A DNA stretch of 5,300 bases, from positions 1-5,300 of the forward strand of contig JAGYLT010000186.1 of the NCBI GenBank assembly GCA_018400545.1, written 5' to 3'. The notes below the pieces were generated by a model that made no database searches, was not told the origin of the DNA, and saw only the letters and a program-made list of their open reading frames with translations. Both the position numbers and the translations under genes were made by a program. Positions 5,272 to 5,300 of the stretch are shown in pieces. The stretch is from Bacteroidales bacterium. Its GTDB lineage: Bacteria > Bacteroidota > Bacteroidia > Bacteroidales > 4484-276. The first letter of the stretch is position 1, and every line of letters begins with the position of its first letter.

Positions 5272-5300
5272 CAACCTCCCCCTTTTTTAATAACTGCATT
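5272..5300. other. Unassigned end of window
   Basis: Apart from a pyrimidine-rich run (CCTCCCCCTTTTTT, about 5276-5289), nothing can be supported in these last 29 bases. No gene start or end is evident. Confidence 0.4.

Noticed and set aside
4977..5300. Mobile element ends, attachment sites or CRISPR repeats in the intergenic region
   Set aside because: No transposase, target duplication or spaced repeat units are present. The repeats seen are explained by promoter, operator and hairpin structure.

Overview
The window looks like chromosomal DNA from a member of the Bacteroidota. Three things point there. The two-component pair at 2728-4976 closely resembles RprX/RprY of Bacteroides and relatives. 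The two best promoters have the Bacteroidota form (TTG, a gap of about 20 bases, then TAnnTTTG) rather than the E. coli form. Several well-conserved genes also start without a good Shine-Dalgarno site. The exact genus cannot be read from this sequence.

Layout: positions 1-2707 (+ strand) are the 3' part of an Mrp/Mnh multisubunit Na+/H+ antiporter operon in the order C-D-E-F-G. mrpC is cut by the window edge, and A and B presumably lie upstream. The genes are tightly packed, with overlaps at C/D, E/F and F/G and a 2-base gap at D/E. MrpE is a short version that lacks the usual N-terminal membrane part. Twenty bases past mrpG lies the stop codon of a convergent gene, an OmpR/PhoB-type response regulator (RprY-like, 3435-2728). 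Upstream of it, after a 101-base gap, is its sensor histidine kinase (RprX-like, 4976-3537).

The last 324 bases (4977-5300) hold no sizeable gene but are highly organised. A promoter facing left toward the kinase and one facing right have identical -7 elements (TACTTTTG). Between their -33 elements sit four TTAAC/T repeats in exact 10-bp register, the kind of tandem half-site array that OmpR-family regulators bind. The right-facing promoter leads into an 11-bp perfect inverted repeat and, about 120 bases on, a good intrinsic terminator. This reads as a small RNA gene of about 125 nt, undescribed as far as I can tell, divergent from the kinase and possibly under the control of the neighbouring two-component system.

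Working model: the Mrp complex exports Na+ in exchange for H+. The RprXY-like system, whose relatives have been linked to sodium and envelope stress, sits beside it and may control itself and the small RNA through the TTAAC array. The antiporter proteins and the two-component pair are firm. The small RNA, its regulation and any link back to sodium homeostasis are inference.
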